NCBI GenBank assembly: GCA_022453515.1
Contig: JAJNNY010000035.1
Location: 310,001 to 374,000, forward strand
Origin: Astrocystis sublimbata
Taxonomy: Eukaryota; Ascomycota; Sordariomycetes; Xylariales; Xylariaceae
DNA: 64,000 bases
Direction of reading: 5' to 3'
This document shows, piece after piece, positions 13,270 through 24,283 of the stretch (positions are counted from its first letter, which is position 1; each line of letters opens with the position of its first letter). The notes beneath the pieces were generated by a model. That model worked only from the letters and a program-made list of their open reading frames with translations, did not search any database and was not told the origin of the DNA. Made by a program: the position numbers and the translations under genes.

Positions 13270-14657
13270 ATGGTGTACATTCCTCCCGGATTCGAGGCGG
13301 CGACGGTGCCTGCGAATGAAGCCTACGAGGGCACTGAGTTGGACGATGCAGTGAAAGCAGGTACGTGAATGAACGAGCGCCACCTCAACGTACCTACCTA
13401 GGTAAGCTAATGATCCCAAAAGCTCTGCCTCAAGGCGCGACAATCAAATGGGTTGCCACCTACTACCCAAGTTTCTGGGCGATTAGCTACAAGATTGACA
13501 CGGTACTCTGCGATGGGAGCTCTCAGTTCTACTTCCTCAAGGTCAGTAGCCACAAATCTGTCTTTGGCTAGAAGCTTACACGAAAAGGTATACAACACCG
13601 AATATGCCAACGAAATGGCCTTGGGCGAGTATGAAGGGAGCAAAGCGCTGTATAAGGCGCTACCGGAAAACGTGCCTCGTCCCATAGCAGCAGGTGCCCT
13701 CGCAAGTGATGCCAAGAAACACTTCTACCTTGCTGAATTCAAAAACATAACTGACGAAATGCCTGAGACTTCCAAATTTGTATCGGTTATCGCGAAGTTG
13801 CACCAGACTACCGAATCTCCCAATGGCAAATTCGGTTTCCACGTCACTACCTACGGAGGTGACCAAGCAGTAGACACCTCATGGTGCGACACTTGGGAAG
13901 AATTCTTCACGAGATTGATGAAGAACACCATGAAGAAAGAGAGACTCGTCCAAGGCCCCAACGACGAACTGGATAAGCTGAGCCCTCTTATACTGGGACA
14001 TGTCATTCCGAGACTGCTGCGGCCGCTGGAGTCAGACGGGCGACAAGTGAAACCCGTCCTTGTACACGGAGATTTGTGGCACGGGAACGTGGCAGTTGAT
14101 AACGAGACCGGCGAGCCGATTGTGTACGACCCCTGCGCGTTCTATGCGCATAACGAATGTAAGTACGCTGCTTCAGAAGACGAAGACTATCATTCTTACT
14201 ATAGTAGACGATTTTGCTCTTTGGCGAGCAGCTCGATACCGCACAAATCGTCAACATGTGCAAGAGTACTATGAAGTCACGGAGACGACCAAACCAGGAG
14301 AGGCGACCAGACCAACAGAGGAGGAGGACGACCGTCACGCGCTATATGCAATGCAAGTTGACATGCTCCCCCTCGAGGCCACATCGTTTCCTAATTCGCA
14401 GTTGCAGGCGAAGCGACCTAATGGTTTCAATCTCATGGTCCGCCAACAAGCAAACAAGACAGCTGTAGGTTTCGATAAATCCGCACCAGAACTCTGCTAA
14501 TTGATATCACCCAAGGGCGATTGATGCGATGAGGCGATTGGCAGAGAAATACTGCAAACAGGAACTAAATGCACTGGAATCTGGAATGAAATCAGGGAGT
14601 GTCGCTGACTTGGGCAGTTCCTCTCCCGACGATCGTACGGAGCCTAACCTACAGTAA
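13270..14657 (+). CDS. Fructosamine/ketosamine-3-kinase family protein
   Basis: Five exons close to 372 residues: 13270-13360, 13423-13541, 13588-14158, 14205-14400 and 14516-14657. The family phosphorylates the sugar part of glycated (Amadori) amines, which destabilises the adduct; it is cytosolic and related to aminoglycoside kinases. Seen here: the catalytic loop VLVHGDLWHGNV, then the metal-binding YDPCAFYAHNE segment, and LWRAARYR downstream, all in family order. An early FYFLK stretch fits the nucleotide-binding lobe. The C-terminus (AIDAMRRLAEKY) is joined through a weak GTTGCA donor, so the last intron is the least certain. The start ATG at 13270 precedes a 91-nt first exon and is supported by the in-phase donor GTACGT. 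The gene diverges from the STAND gene to its left. No defect is seen. Confidence 0.85.
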
Positions 14658-15284
14658 AGAATCTGAGGGCGAAGTGACAACGGGAGTGAGCATGCACGGC
14701 AGGCGTTATCTAAGCTAGTCCAAGTGCCGTGCTACGGTAGATCCTGTGGTGACACTGATGATCCGAATTTAACCCTTGTCGTGCAAAGCGAGCTGGTATG
14801 AGACTAGACAGCTGGCCTGCTATTGTCAATACGGCGTATGTCAGTGAATAGTATCGATTTCGCGAGTTTTTTATACTATCTCCAGATATATCCGTTAGGT
14901 TGCATTTGAGGTCTTACTACTTTCCACCCTTTTCAATTTGGTATCGTGATTGGAGAAAGGGAATAATCTCTTCACTGCCCTTACGCAACATAAGACAAGA
15001 AAGTGAGATTGAGAACGACCCCTCAGTGACCAAGGTCTTACCTGCAGATACACGATCCAATCGAATGACCTGATGAAGATGTTGTGCCCCCCACGATCGG
15101 GTGCTATACCCCGTGAAACAAAACTGTTGATAAGGATATCATGTCGATCTCGTCCACGCCCGATCTATGCGTACTTTCTTTCTGCTGTCTTTTTCACTCT
15201 TCTCTCATGCCTGGCGCACTTAATTATTCATAGACAGGAAACCGAATCAATCGAAAATCAAATCAACCAAAAATCATACAAGCC
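14658..15284 (+). other. Intergenic, upstream of the glycosyltransferase
   Basis: About 630 nt between two co-directional genes. The last 100 nt before 15285 are A-rich with CAA/AAATC runs, typical of a fungal 5' leader. No repeat, RNA gene or coding frame is recognised. Confidence 0.35.
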
Positions 15285-17302
15285 ATGTTGAGAAGTCTTT
15301 CATACGCCGGAGCCATAACGGTGGCGGCATTGGCGTTGTACGTCAGTCAGTGGACGCCACCGTCAGCGCCGCGGATGACGGAAATCCACCAGGGCCGCAA
15401 CAACACAGTCCTGTTCCTGACGAACTGCGAGCACGGGCTAGCCATGAACTTCCTAGCGATGGCTTACACCCTGCTCGTGCACCACCCCGAGATCGAAGTG
15501 CACTACGCGAGCTTCAAGCCTATGGCGCGGAGGCTAGAGCGGATCTCCGAGCACGCCCGTCAGAAGCAGCCGTCAGCACGCAGCATTGTGTACCACGAGC
15601 TCCCCGACCTCGTGCTGCTGGATCTGATGATAGCGAAGGGCCGGGCGCCAGACAGCATCGTCCATGGGCCTGGCATTGCCGGAGTGAAGACGGTCATTCG
15701 GGACATGACCTACTATGTCTCGCCGTGGTCGGCCGAGCAGCATATGAGGCTCTTTAATGGCTGTGCAGGTATTGTGCCTCAATCGATTTCTGAATTATAC
15801 CACAGTGCGAAATCATGACGATGAGGTCTGATTGTTATCTAGAAGTCATGGACAAGGTAGATCCCGCCCTTGTGGTGTTGGATACCACAATGCGACCCGC
15901 GATCCACGCAGCGCGGAACAGAACGCGACTTCAAGCTGTCATTTCGGCGCTGCATCCGGCTGAGACCTTCCCGCTGGATCAGCCGTATCTGAGTTGGCTG
16001 TGGAAGTACCCGGTGTATGTAGTCTACCCCTTGTCAAAGCTTTTGAGCGGCTAAGCTGTCGTTCGCATAAGCTTCTTTTTAACCCTACATGAAGCAAGCC
16101 GGCTGTTAAGCTTACCAACTGCACAGGATGGGCTCCGGCATACCGTTCCCGGTGCCATGGAGCAGGCTCGTCGAGAACATATATATAAATATGTTGTACT
16201 ATTGGGCCATGCTCCGCATGGTCAGTTTCTCGGAAACCCAGAAGGAACTCGCTTCGCAAGGACTCACCGATCCCGTTAGTTGGTACAACATCCGCGCCGA
16301 CGACGTGCCATACTTCAGTCAAGCCTTGCCGGGAGCATCGATTCCGCTTGACGTCTATCCGCCAAATGTCACGCTCACGGGGCCCATCATCCTGTCGACA
16401 TCGCGGGCGGAGGAGGAGTCTCCGGCTCTAACCGAGTGGCTTGCTCGTGGGCCGACAGTGCTCGTCAGTCTTGGGAGCTTGTTCGTATGGTCGGAGTCTC
16501 AAGCAATTGCCAGTATGGAATCTCGCGTATTTTGGTGCTGTCCAAAATCGAGTATCATTGAAGCGAGAGACATTGAAAGCTGACATCTCACAGTGGCGCA
16601 AGCGTTAGTAGATACACTTGCCTCTAGATCAGATCTGCAGGTTCTGTGGAAATTCATGAAGGCACCCGACGCCACGTACGGCGACGAATTCAGGGCGCCA
16701 CTGCAGCCTTATATTGATAGCGGACGCCTCAAGATAGAGTCGTGGTTGGAAGTTCACCCTTTCGCCCTCTTGGAGACTGGGCATATCGTCGCCTCGGTTC
16801 ACCACGGTGGTGCTGGTTGCTATTCGGAAGCCCTTGCGTAAGTGTGTTTCAATGAGTATCACTAATGAGCCTCTGTCGAAACAGTATACTGACTTTATGC
16901 GCACGGATATAGGTCAGGAGTACCGCAGCTCATCCTGCCGCAGTGGCTAGACCATTACAGCTTCGCACAGCTAGCCACATCTTCCGGCGTTGGGATCTGG
17001 GGTTGCCCGAAGGAGAGTCCCTGGGTAAGTGATGATATGTCGACTGTTGTTTCCTGTTTTCATCTCTGTTCTTTATACACCTTGGTCCACATCGAAAGCA
17101 ACGATCAGATGACGGTGCTGATTGGCTATTACTGCAGTGGACGAGCGCTTGCCTCCGAGATGCCTTTGCTGCGATCTTGGGTGGCGAGTTCAGCGACGAG
17201 ATTAGAAGCAAGGCGAAGTATTTCGGCGACATCGTGCAGAAGGACCCCGGTCAGAACATCGTGGCGCGCGAAGTCGCAAAACTGGCTGCCTCTGGCTATT
17301 AG
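15285..17302 (+). CDS. UDP-glycosyltransferase, GT1 family, membrane-anchored
   Basis: Six exons close to 520 residues: 15285-15768, 15843-16014, 16127-16512, 16594-16837, 16913-17024 and 17138-17302. The N-terminus has a hydrophobic segment (AGAITVAALALYV) that looks like a signal anchor. It is followed by an N-terminal GT-B half with VLFLTNCEHGLAMNFLAMA. The C-terminal half has VLVSLGSLFVWSE and the sugar-nucleotide-binding signature region VHHGGAGCYSEAL, continued as GVPQLILPQWLDHYSFA. This HHGGAG plus PQWxDxxxxA pattern is the GT1/UGT donor-binding motif. The enzyme likely transfers a sugar from a UDP-sugar to a small lipophilic acceptor; the acceptor is unknown. No biosynthetic cluster partners are evident. 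The start is chosen because the frame opens there just before the signal anchor. Confidence 0.85.
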
Positions 17303-17630
17303 TGTTGAACAGACAGGATTCTGGAGAATCAGCCCATTTTTGGCTCTTGGACGATCACGACTACACCGACCAGCTCATGACGGAACTAGTCGTTTACGAG
17401 CTGGTCTGCATCGGACTCACATGTAGTGTTAACGGGAAAATAAACGGAAACGGCATTAGAGGCTCGTCTTTCAACAAACTATATTTCGTTCTTGAGTACT
17501 TGTGACCCTACATCGTACAGTGAGGGCCGTGTGTCAAACTCTCCCCGGTGACTGAAGACACGTGATGGACCTCTCAGTTCGTTGGGTGATTGCTTATAGT
17601 CTAGCACCATGTCGCATACGCACATAAGAC
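17303..17630. other. Convergent intergenic spacer
   Basis: 328 nt between the stop of the glycosyltransferase (plus) and the stop of the Ser-rich frame (minus). It presumably holds the two 3' ends. No feature is recognised. Confidence 0.35.
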
Positions 17631-18956
17631 TCATGGACCCCAAGGTTCTGAGATTGAGCTGATGCGCCACCGACCACTCTCATTCAAACTCATAGGAATG
17701 GACCGCTTCGAAGCTCTCTTGGCCTCGTTGGAAATTACGATGCCCTTTAGTACTATATCGAGAGCCTCCTCCTCACGCTCCCTACGCTGCTTGAGCTCCG
17801 CAACGGTTGCTAGCTTCCCCGAGCGAGTGCGGTATAAGCGTGGGGAGGATGTTGGAGTCGAGGGTTTGGGGCTCGTCGGGGACGCGGCTCGTGAAGGAAA
17901 CCTGTGACTAAGCTTCCCGGTTGAAGAAGGTGATTCACACATGGGATATTCGACGACGAACGATCCGTCGGAATCATACATTAACGAGGAATCTTCTGCT
18001 TCAGTTTCTTGTAATGAATCTGTTGGAGTTTGCGGGCTGGGGGTCTTGGGAGAGCTCGAGTGTTGGTTTGCTGGCTGAGCTGCTTGCTTACTCTGGGTGG
18101 TTGACTGCGAGGATGGTGGCGTTTCTTCCATATCAATAGCAGGCTGGGGGAACATGTCGTCTACAGCATCCGGTATTGAACTCATGGCTTCACTGGAGGT
18201 TGACGAGCATGTCACAGCTGTGGCAGGACGAGATGGTGGGGTACTAGGACGATGCCGCTGCCACATGTTGGAACTCCCGCCAGAGTTGAGTTGGGAAGAT
18301 GGGGGGTTGTCATGTTCTATGGCGAGTTGGGAGAGATGGTTATCTAAAGATGAGGAGGAAATAAAGGAATTGCCCGACAACGAACGACGACTTCTAGTCC
18401 CGATACGTTGGGAGGAGGGTGGATTATTATGCTCAACCGCGAGTTGGCGAAATTGATTATCTAGGGAAGACGAGGAACTATAAACCTCGCTCGAAGACGA
18501 ACAGTAGCTTGCAGCTCTGGCGACTTGTGAGGATGGAAGAGCATCATGCTCAATCAAAAGTCGGGAAAGTTCGTCGTTCAAGGATGACGTAGAGCTAAAA
18601 GCGTCACTCGACGACGAGCGAATACTCCTAGCTGATCCAGTATGAATTTCTGTGTTTTGGCAATTGAGGCGCGTCGACTGCGTGCTCTGGAATGTGATCT
18701 GTTGTGGAGAAGCTGATACATCAGACTGAATAGCAATTTGGGGGCGGCCATCGTCGAAGGATGCGAGAGACGATGATGAGCTGTAAACCACGCTCGAAGA
18801 TGAATAAAAGCTCCTAGCTGTAGCAGGCCGAGCTGGACTCTCGCGACGATGGTGACGAGGCTGTGAGGGTGAAGGAGAACGAGGGCTTTGTTGCGACTCA
18901 GTTTCAATCTGAGAACCGGCTGACCAGCCCAGAGATACACGTCCGCGCGCAAACCG
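17631..18956 (-). CDS. Ser-rich repeat protein frame, in frame with and directly after the Rfa3 stop
   Basis: An open frame of about 441 codons begins immediately after the TGA of the Rfa3 gene, in the same frame, and ends at 17633-17631. It has no ATG until 18266, which would give only 211 residues; the codon at 18791 is GTG. The protein is very rich in Ser, Pro and Gln. It contains three to four diverged copies of a unit of about 38 residues with the core SSSSLDN, QLAIEHDNPPSSQ. The C-terminal third is more regular: RTRSGKLATVAELKQRREREEEALD (a short charged helix) followed by a Lys/Arg-rich end. No domain was recognised, and it is probably disordered. Expression could be by stop readthrough of Rfa3, by an in-frame splice removing the stop, from an unseen 5' exon, or as the short ATG form. 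Which of these holds is not decidable from sequence. Confidence 0.5.
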   Translation of the reverse strand, partial: RFARGRVSLGWSAGSQIETESQQSPRSPSPSQPRHHRRESPARPATARSFYSSSSVVYSSSSSLASFDDGRPQIAIQSDVSASPQQITFQSTQSTRLNCQNTEIHTGSARSIRSSSSDAFSSTSSLNDELSRLLIEHDALPSSQVARAASYCSSSSEVYSSSSSLDNQFRQLAVEHNNPPSSQRIGTRSRRSLSGNSFISSSSLDNHLSQLAIEHDNPPSSQLNSGGSSNMWQRHRPSTPPSRPATAVTCSSTSSEAMSSIPDAVDDMFPQPAIDMEETPPSSQSTTQSKQAAQPANQHSSSPKTPSPQTPTDSLQETEAEDSSLMYDSDGSFVVEYPMCESPSSTGKLSHRFPSRAASPTSPKPSTPTSSPRLYRTRSGKLATVAELKQRREREEEALDIVLKGIVISNEAKRASKRSIPMSLNESGRWRISSISEPWGP

Positions 18957-19628
18957 TCAGTTCATGCCGCCTCCGTTGTCATAGACAAATAGGTTCTTGT
19001 GTTGGTGAGTGACTTCCACAACACTCTGAGCGACTTGGTAATCTGATATGGGCACCAGTTAATACGAGCACACGCCAGTTGTGGAGTCAGGTAGCTGCCG
19101 CACGAGTGGGGCGTCGTTATAAGATGCCGACAGCATTACGCGCGGTCTGATGCGGTCTGACGAGGGGACAGATCCCTGGCATCGGACGAGAGCGCAAGAG
19201 CCGCAATTGTGGATGCGCCAGGGCAGTGCCCAACAAGGTGTTGAATTGGTAGTTCGAAGAAAGTAAAGCAAGCAACGTACCGACACTATTGCCCAGGTCC
19301 AACGAACTTAAGACTTTCACGGACAAGTCTTGGTTTACCTTGCCGATGACCTGAACACCGTTACCAGCCATGAGATGGGTGTCCTTCGGCAATACACGTA
19401 CGTATTAGTAAAGCGGCTCATAAGAAACAGCAGCACTTTGGCAGCTGGCGCATGGGAAGCACGGGGAGCTCATACACGGTTGGAGAAGATGGCATTGACT
19501 TCGCCGTTGGCGTCTAGGAGGGCCGACTCGCCACGGAGTTGCAATACTTTGCCAACAATAATGACATTTTGGTTGACATAAGATGAGAGCATGTTGGCAG
19601 TTATGCGTGGTGTTGACACAGACTCCAT
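18957..19628 (-). CDS. RFA3: Replication protein A 14 kDa subunit (Rpa3/Rfa3)
   Basis: Three exons close exactly to 113 residues: 19628-19476, 19383-19281 and 19042-18957. The protein is a single OB fold: NVIIVGKVLQLRGESALLDA, then GNGVQVIGKVNQDLSVKVLS, then VVEVTHQHKNLF. This order and length match fungal Rfa3, the smallest subunit of the heterotrimeric single-stranded-DNA-binding complex used in replication and repair in the nucleus. The start ATG at 19628 gives MESVSTPRITANML; this N-terminus fits the family. It is too fragmented by introns to appear as one open frame. Its stop TGA (18959-18957) is followed by C, a context regarded as relatively leaky, and the frame continues for 441 codons into the Ser-rich region. 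Upstream lies a GGT microsatellite. Confidence 0.88.
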
Positions 19629-19778
19629 GATGGGCGATGCAATCTAAGTGACTTGTAAGGTGGGTGTGTTGCGAAGGCTGTCGGAAATGGTGTTTGTTGT
19701 GAGCTGGAAGCGAGGAAGCGACGTGGGCGAGGAATGCCAGGTGAGGACCAGAGCAGATGACTTTGTGACACTGCAGTC

Positions 19779-19801
19779 GGTGGTGGTGGTGGTGGTGGTG
19801 G
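19779..19801 (+). repeat. GGT trinucleotide microsatellite
   Basis: Uninterrupted GGT repeats (about 7.5 copies) lie about 150 nt upstream of the RFA3 start. They read as poly-His or poly-Pro on the minus strand, which makes spurious open frames there. Confidence 0.9.
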
Positions 19802-20330
19802 CTGATGGCTGGCTGAATGAAGCGCAATGCTTGCTGTGGAGTGTGGAGGGGAGTTGAAGCTGGAATCAAATGAACGCGCCTTCAACGCGTTGTGGTAGCG
19901 TGAGTACTATGTACTTCTCCAGTTTGGACCCGAGGCAGGTGATTTACACTTCTGTTGGGCCATTTTCGTCATAAATGTAAGTACTTGCTACAGTGTCGAG
20001 TAGTACCCCTCTACGTGGGCGGCTGTCAGCGCAGACTGGCGGGTGTGCCAGCTGCTGTCAGATGGGAGCGTTTGGTAGGTATCGAGATGAGCCCTTCAGT
20101 GGTGCTGCAGTTCAGCAACCTTCCCTACTATCCAGCATCATCCATACAGTTCCTCCCAAAATTACCATTACTTCCCTGCTTAGTGGTGGGCATACTAAAG
20201 TGAGACGATGCAACCAAAGAGAGCGACAGCACAGCCCATGAACAGCCGCCTTTCTCAGCGTGAGGGGAAGATCTCACTATCGAGGCTGAGCCGTCGACTT
20301 AGAATCCGCCTCGATCAGTATCACTCACCT

Positions 20331-20360
20331 CGTTGATAGTTGTTGATAGTCGTTGATAGT
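20331..20360 (+). repeat. 10-bp tandem repeat, three copies
   Basis: Three head-to-tail copies of cgttgatagt (the second begins with t instead of c). Short and non-coding; no function is inferred. Confidence 0.85.
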
Positions 20361-23035
20361 CGCCAGCCAGCGATATGATTTCCCACGCCACCACTTCTGC
20401 CCTACTTCGGCTTTTCACCGAATAGATCGAAACTTTGAACCATGAAGGAGGGTAAGCGCCCACCTGCTGGACTTGCAACCGCTTCGGTGATATTGCATGT
20501 GTGAGCTAGGCAGTGACACCCGCCTCGCCCGCCACCGAGCCGTGGACCTTCCGGTCCGACCAAGTCTACTTCACACTCTTCACGCTATTCCCAAAAGTTC
20601 ATTCAACCACACCATCCGCGTTGGAGTTGGTGTCTATCTTGGCCGTACTATCTCGGCTGTTCATCTCGGCCGTTCAACGGCGATAAATCCGCATACAAGT
20701 GGCGGAACAACGCTGCGCTATCTATGCGCGAGCGAGTCGTGAACTTGCCGTAACCCCAAAAGAATGAGAAACTACTCTACCCGCCAGGAACACTCGTACG
20801 ATCGTTTTGTTTGCATCGGTTAGTGCCGGAATATCAAGACCCGACGCCACTCGACGACTTATCTTTATCACTGTCGCTAATCTTGCAGTATATCGACTAC
20901 CGGCGTCTTTTCTCACGCTTTGTGTGTGTAGTCCTCCGAGTCTGCAATCTTGACCGCTCTCGACAATGATTGTCAAGCAATACATTCCATACCAAATCGC
21001 TCACACGCTTGAAAATTTCTCAATTGGACTGTCAACGACGTGCAACTATGCGGAATGACATGATCATAGCGCAAAAGACCTCGTTTGCCGAGGCACTATT
21101 CTGGGGAGGCGGATTATACACATGCCACGGCTGTGTATTAGAAATCAGACAATTGCATGTTCTCCGGGCAAGACTTCCCAGTGATACTTGTCCAGAACAT
21201 TCCAATTTCGCGGTTTTGTCCGGCTGCAGGTAACCAGACCCTGTAGCTGTAGGCTACAACCCTAATACTCTAAAGGTTTGAAGCTTAGCTGCAGGTGCTT
21301 AGTTTTTCAAGTGATGAAACCAACACCTTCGGAACTCACCGATGCCTACATGTAGGCTACTGGAAGAGTATACATCCAGGCATTACACCCGATACGCGCG
21401 TTCAAAGCCTTTCTCGCCAGGCAGTACTAGTAGATATCACAACACACAGCGATTTCAATAGCACCTGGGATCATACGCTAATCTGACTTCCACTATCCCA
21501 CGCCATGAAAACCTTGATACTGCCACCGCCCACTCGGACGTGCTCCGTGGTCTAGAACTACCAAACGGGTAAAGGTATGTTGTTAATTTGATCATAGAGG
21601 TTTTATCTAGGGCTCGCCACCAACCAATCACCAGTTCCAATACTCACCCCAGCCACAACTATCCGAAGATGACGATCTAACGCCGCTCGCACTACAAACC
21701 CCAGATCGAGCCGCAGCTCTCGGGTTCCACACCACTTTGACCTCTGGCTTCTAACATAGTATCAAGCTTGATGAAAATCTAAGACGAGCATATTCTTGTT
21801 CTGTGACAGGTCCAGGGTAGACCATGGCGGACTAGTGGCTGTCACTCAACAAGCCTCGCTTCCAAGCGACAGCTAGCCTCTGAGTTCTGTCAAACCTGCT
21901 TGATCCCGATCTTAGGCAGCCCAAAGCATATCCCAACTAACGACACTAATGTAGTTCCAGTTTAGGCACACCACCTTGGGACGGGACAAAAAAGGTCCTA
22001 ACATTCAGGAAATAATGGATTGTTATCTAAAACCGACGACTAGAGCCCGTGTCTCTCCATCGCATTTCTAAGCAGCCGTTCTAGGATGAGGATCTGAAAA
22101 CTCACCTCTAGTTGCTTGTTTTCACATGCCTCTGCCTTGTCGTAGTCATCTCGCCTAGACCTACCGGTATGACACAGTATATCCTCCTCACGGACAGAGC
22201 GACATGGGACGCCTCATGACGAGATCGACATCAGCTGCTCTGAGCGCTCCCTAACTGGACAGTCACACATCGAAAAATCAGGAACCTGTCTGTTTTATTC
22301 TCGCAGCTTCCTTCTTGCCTAGTCATTATGCGAGTCACAAAACTTTCAAGTGCCATGCCTTATACGTCCGTCAGCTCTCCGGGAAGTCGCATATGTCGCT
22401 CGTGGTGTGTCTCGCAGTTCTCCACAATACGAAGGCTAGGCCTAGAAACATGGGGTAGGCGAAGTAGGGTCATGGATTGAGGGGTCAAGCAAAGAGAGTT
22501 TCGTTCCGAGTTTGACACATCTAGTGTCATTCTTCATTGGTGCTCTACCAAGCTCATCCATGTCCTTGTTTGTCCTGCATCCAGTTTGGCCATGTGAAGC
22601 TTTGCATTGGCTGGTACTGTAGACCACGTTACCAGTTGCTTTCTCGTTTGCTATTACATTAACCTCGAATCCTTTCTAAAAACAGATCACGTTTCTCCTC
22701 CCAGCGACTCCGCGTTTTTCTCATGCCGAATGTTTTGAGGCTGCTATCATTTTGTAATACCAGCAACTGGTAGCTGCACGCGGTCCCAGCACTGCCCACC
22801 TACAGCAAACCTAGCAACCGCCATATTAAATAGCTGGCTACCTCAAACGAATCTGTGCAGCATTCAACCGAGAGCAAGAACTGACCTACTACGAAGGCTC
22901 TACCTCCAAAACCTGATTAACCTCTAGACGGACTACTTGAAACCCGAACTCATTGATCGCAGGACCCGGAAGCGAAAAGCCGGCTGTATCTGAGTTCTTT
23001 AGCTCTATACCATTGTAGCCATAGCATCGTCTCAA

Positions 23036-24283
23036 ATGCAGAACAGTATCGACGACAGCATGAACGAGTCACCAAGCTATGCCCACTTCAACTTCCAACA
23101 TGAGGAAGATCTCAATTTCGGAATGTTCGACGTTCCCGCGAACCATCCAGGTTTCCACACAGGAATGCAGCCAGAGACGTATCCTGACGCCTTTTCGCTT
23201 CACCCACCAGGACCCTCCTCTGGTCACGTATCCGCCCATAATTCCCCGTTTGCATTCATACCGAGGAGTTTCGTGGCTGCGTATGATGAGCCTTCGCGGT
23301 CGTCGCCGCCTTATATCACTCATACAAAACTGGAGTCCCCGGAACTGTCCACTGAACCATTCTCTACGCCTGAAACTAGGGATTCTCAAGTCACACACAA
23401 GAACCAGTCAAGCACCAAGCACATACTAGGCAACGAGGACGACTATCTGGATAATGAGGACGAAGGTGACTATGACGACTTCGACAATGACCCTCTGCCC
23501 CTAATGAGTTCCGCCTCCACGCGTACCAAGCTGGGGGCCAAACAACCAAACAGAGCGACAACAAGTAGGGAAAATGCCATATCAGCAGGGCAATTTACAA
23601 ACCCCAATGTCAGAGGGAAAGATGGCAAACGGAGACACTTTCTGCAGCGGAACCGCGTGGCGGCGATGAAGTGCCGCAAGAAGAAGAAAGAATGGGTCAA
23701 CGACCTTGAGGAGACCAAGACGGGACTAGAGAGTCAGAACACGCACCTGCATATGGAGCTGGACGGGCTCGTGGATGAGGCGAGCCGGATCCGGGCACAG
23801 CTCATGGCCCATGCCAACTGCAATGACTCCAACATCGACAAGTGGATCGAGAACGAGGCCAAGCGGTTCGTCATTGGCACCGGCGAGAGATATGACCAGA
23901 TCCTCGCCCACACGCAGTTTAACAGCCCCGGGCAGAGCCAGACGGGCGGCAACGTGCACGACGGACGCATGTCGTCTGTGCCATCGATACCATCTATGTC
24001 ATCTATGCCATCTATGCCGTCGGGGTCATCTGTGGAGTCGGAATATCCACTGACGACCCCCACACCGCACCCGCACCCGCACCACCCCGCTGCCCAAGTC
24101 CCGACGTCGCCTGCGTTCTACACGCCGACGGGGCATCCGGGGATACACACGCCTGGTTGCTATGGTGTACCGCCACACGAAGCCGCCCAGTTCGCGCAGG
24201 GCCTTGGGCACGCGCCGAGGTGCGACGGGGAGCCAGACTACGATGGCATGCCCCTAGCGCTGTACGAGCACCAAGTCAGCTAA
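23036..24283 (+). CDS. bZIP transcription factor, ATF/CREB type
   Basis: Single-exon frame of 415 residues. The DNA-binding basic region is near residues 200-220 (RRHFLQRNRVAAMKCRKKKK). Its NRVAAxKCR core is the ATF/CREB signature, and a leucine-zipper heptad region follows (LEETK, LESQN, LHMEL, LVDEA). The N-terminus is acidic and Ser/Pro-rich (for example DDYLDNEDEGDYDDFDND), as expected for an activation or regulatory region. The C-terminus contains a near-repeat of Ser-Met-Pro units and a Pro/His-rich tract. ATF/CREB bZIPs in ascomycetes act in stress, spore and secondary-metabolism control, often downstream of a stress MAP kinase; the target set here is unknown. A second in-frame ATG lies 24 nt downstream. 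The leader appears long. Confidence 0.88.
   Translation: MQNSIDDSMNESPSYAHFNFQHEEDLNFGMFDVPANHPGFHTGMQPETYPDAFSLHPPGPSSGHVSAHNSPFAFIPRSFVAAYDEPSRSSPPYITHTKLESPELSTEPFSTPETRDSQVTHKNQSSTKHILGNEDDYLDNEDEGDYDDFDNDPLPLMSSASTRTKLGAKQPNRATTSRENAISAGQFTNPNVRGKDGKRRHFLQRNRVAAMKCRKKKKEWVNDLEETKTGLESQNTHLHMELDGLVDEASRIRAQLMAHANCNDSNIDKWIENEAKRFVIGTGERYDQILAHTQFNSPGQSQTGGNVHDGRMSSVPSIPSMSSMPSMPSGSSVESEYPLTTPTPHPHPHHPAAQVPTSPAFYTPTGHPGIHTPGCYGVPPHEAAQFAQGLGHAPRCDGEPDYDGMPLALYEHQVS

Larger units (their letters stand above)
19629..23035. other. Gene-poor interval, promoters of RFA3 and the bZIP gene
   Basis: About 3.4 kb. It contains a GGT microsatellite and a 10-bp triplet repeat (listed separately). The interval 20.5-21.1 kb has short open pieces with plausible splice signals, but nothing recognisable. 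The last several hundred bases before 23036 are C/A-rich and look like a long 5' leader for the bZIP gene. No RNA gene is recognised. Confidence 0.4.

Noticed and set aside
18097..18456. 119-codon plus-strand frame inside the Ser-rich region
   Set aside because: Antisense to the repeat-containing minus-strand frame, whose repeat conservation is at protein level on the minus strand.
19405..19885. Poly-His and poly-Pro frames upstream of RFA3
   Set aside because: They arise from the GGT microsatellite; the real coding in this area is the Rfa3 first exon in a different frame.
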